NCBI RefSeq assembly: GCF_007679345.1
Contig: NZ_VEGH01000012.1
Location: 82,558 to 146,557 of the forward strand
Reading direction: 5' to 3'
Length of the DNA stretch: 64,000 nucleotides
Source of the DNA: Cellulosimicrobium cellulans
GTDB taxonomy: Bacteria; Actinomycetota; Actinomycetes; Actinomycetales; Cellulomonadaceae
Position 1 is the first letter of the stretch. Every line of letters starts with the position of its first letter. Positions 63,911 to 64,000 of the stretch are shown in pieces. The translations under genes and the position numbers were made by a program. The notes beneath the pieces were generated by a model. The model had not been told where the DNA came from and made no database searches. It saw only the letters and a program-made list of their open reading frames with translations.

Positions 63911-64000
63911 GCCCCCCCCCCCGCCCCGGGCGCGCCGGCCGTGCGCGTCCCGCTTGCCGTCACGCAGTGAACGCACATCGGTAGGTGCTCCCGGGGTGCC

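Overview
The window is very high in GC (well over 70% by eye) with short intergenic gaps, many GTG starts and 1-8 bp start/stop overlaps. The protein families (initiator tRNA ending ...CCCCGCTA, ROK repressors, LigD-like PE-Pol, secreted I36 inhibitors, CU044_5270-type protein, Mqo) point to a Gram-positive actinobacterium. The combination of GH1/GH2/GH42/GH36 enzymes with a peptide-type ABC importer is reminiscent of Cellulomonas or a related member of Micrococcales; that assignment is an inference. It reads as chromosome: no phage, plasmid replication gene, transposase or CRISPR array was seen.

Layout. 1-9,800: an aldo/keto reductase diverging from a TetR regulator with two clear operators, the initiator tRNA, gap, a GlxA-type regulator, an epoxide-hydrolase-like enzyme, a membrane-anchored protein, a chemoreceptor and a CYTH-CHAD protein. 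9,800-15,200: an AbiE-type toxin-antitoxin pair with a palindromic operator, then DNA-repair genes (LigD-like PE-Pol and an ATP-dependent DNA ligase). 15,150-34,600: a CPA1 antiporter, then a long carbohydrate locus. This has one minus-strand operon (solute-binding protein, two permeases, two ATPases, GH42 beta-galactosidase, GH2 beta-mannosidase, GH1 beta-glucosidase), a divergent ROK repressor with GH36 alpha-galactosidase, and an odd LacI-like protein with no DNA-binding domain facing a second ROK protein. Together these could import and fully hydrolyse galacto(gluco)mannan-type oligosaccharides. 34,600-39,600: lipase-maturation-factor protein, PadR regulator, VOC protein, DUF1275 membrane protein, and an ArsR/SRPBCC pair under a 24-bp palindrome that contains the ArsR start codon.

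39,900-44,500 is the most unusual block: a secreted I36-inhibitor-like protein, a Cys-rich lipoprotein, a peptidoglycan-binding membrane-fusion protein and a MacB-type ABC exporter, the last three overlapping stop-to-start. It looks like an uncharacterised export or envelope-defence system. A second I36-like gene at 50.9 kb lies downstream of a perfect CRP-type site and just upstream of an ECF sigma factor and its CU044_5270-like partner.

44,600-64,000: DUF1304, an ABC-2 exporter with a LolA-like protein, a two-component system, NUDIX, NnrD and a phosphoglycerate-mutase-like protein, AdhP preceded by a Rex-like operator, an FMN reductase, malate:quinone oxidoreductase, a three-gene overlapping operon (acidic peptide, helical protein, epimerase), a DsbA-like protein, NhaA and an SDR. 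The window ends near a 27-base poly-C run. Across the window at least thirteen genes show a -10-like hexamer (NANNNT) 6-7 nt before the start codon and usually no Shine-Dalgarno, suggesting that leaderless transcription is common here.
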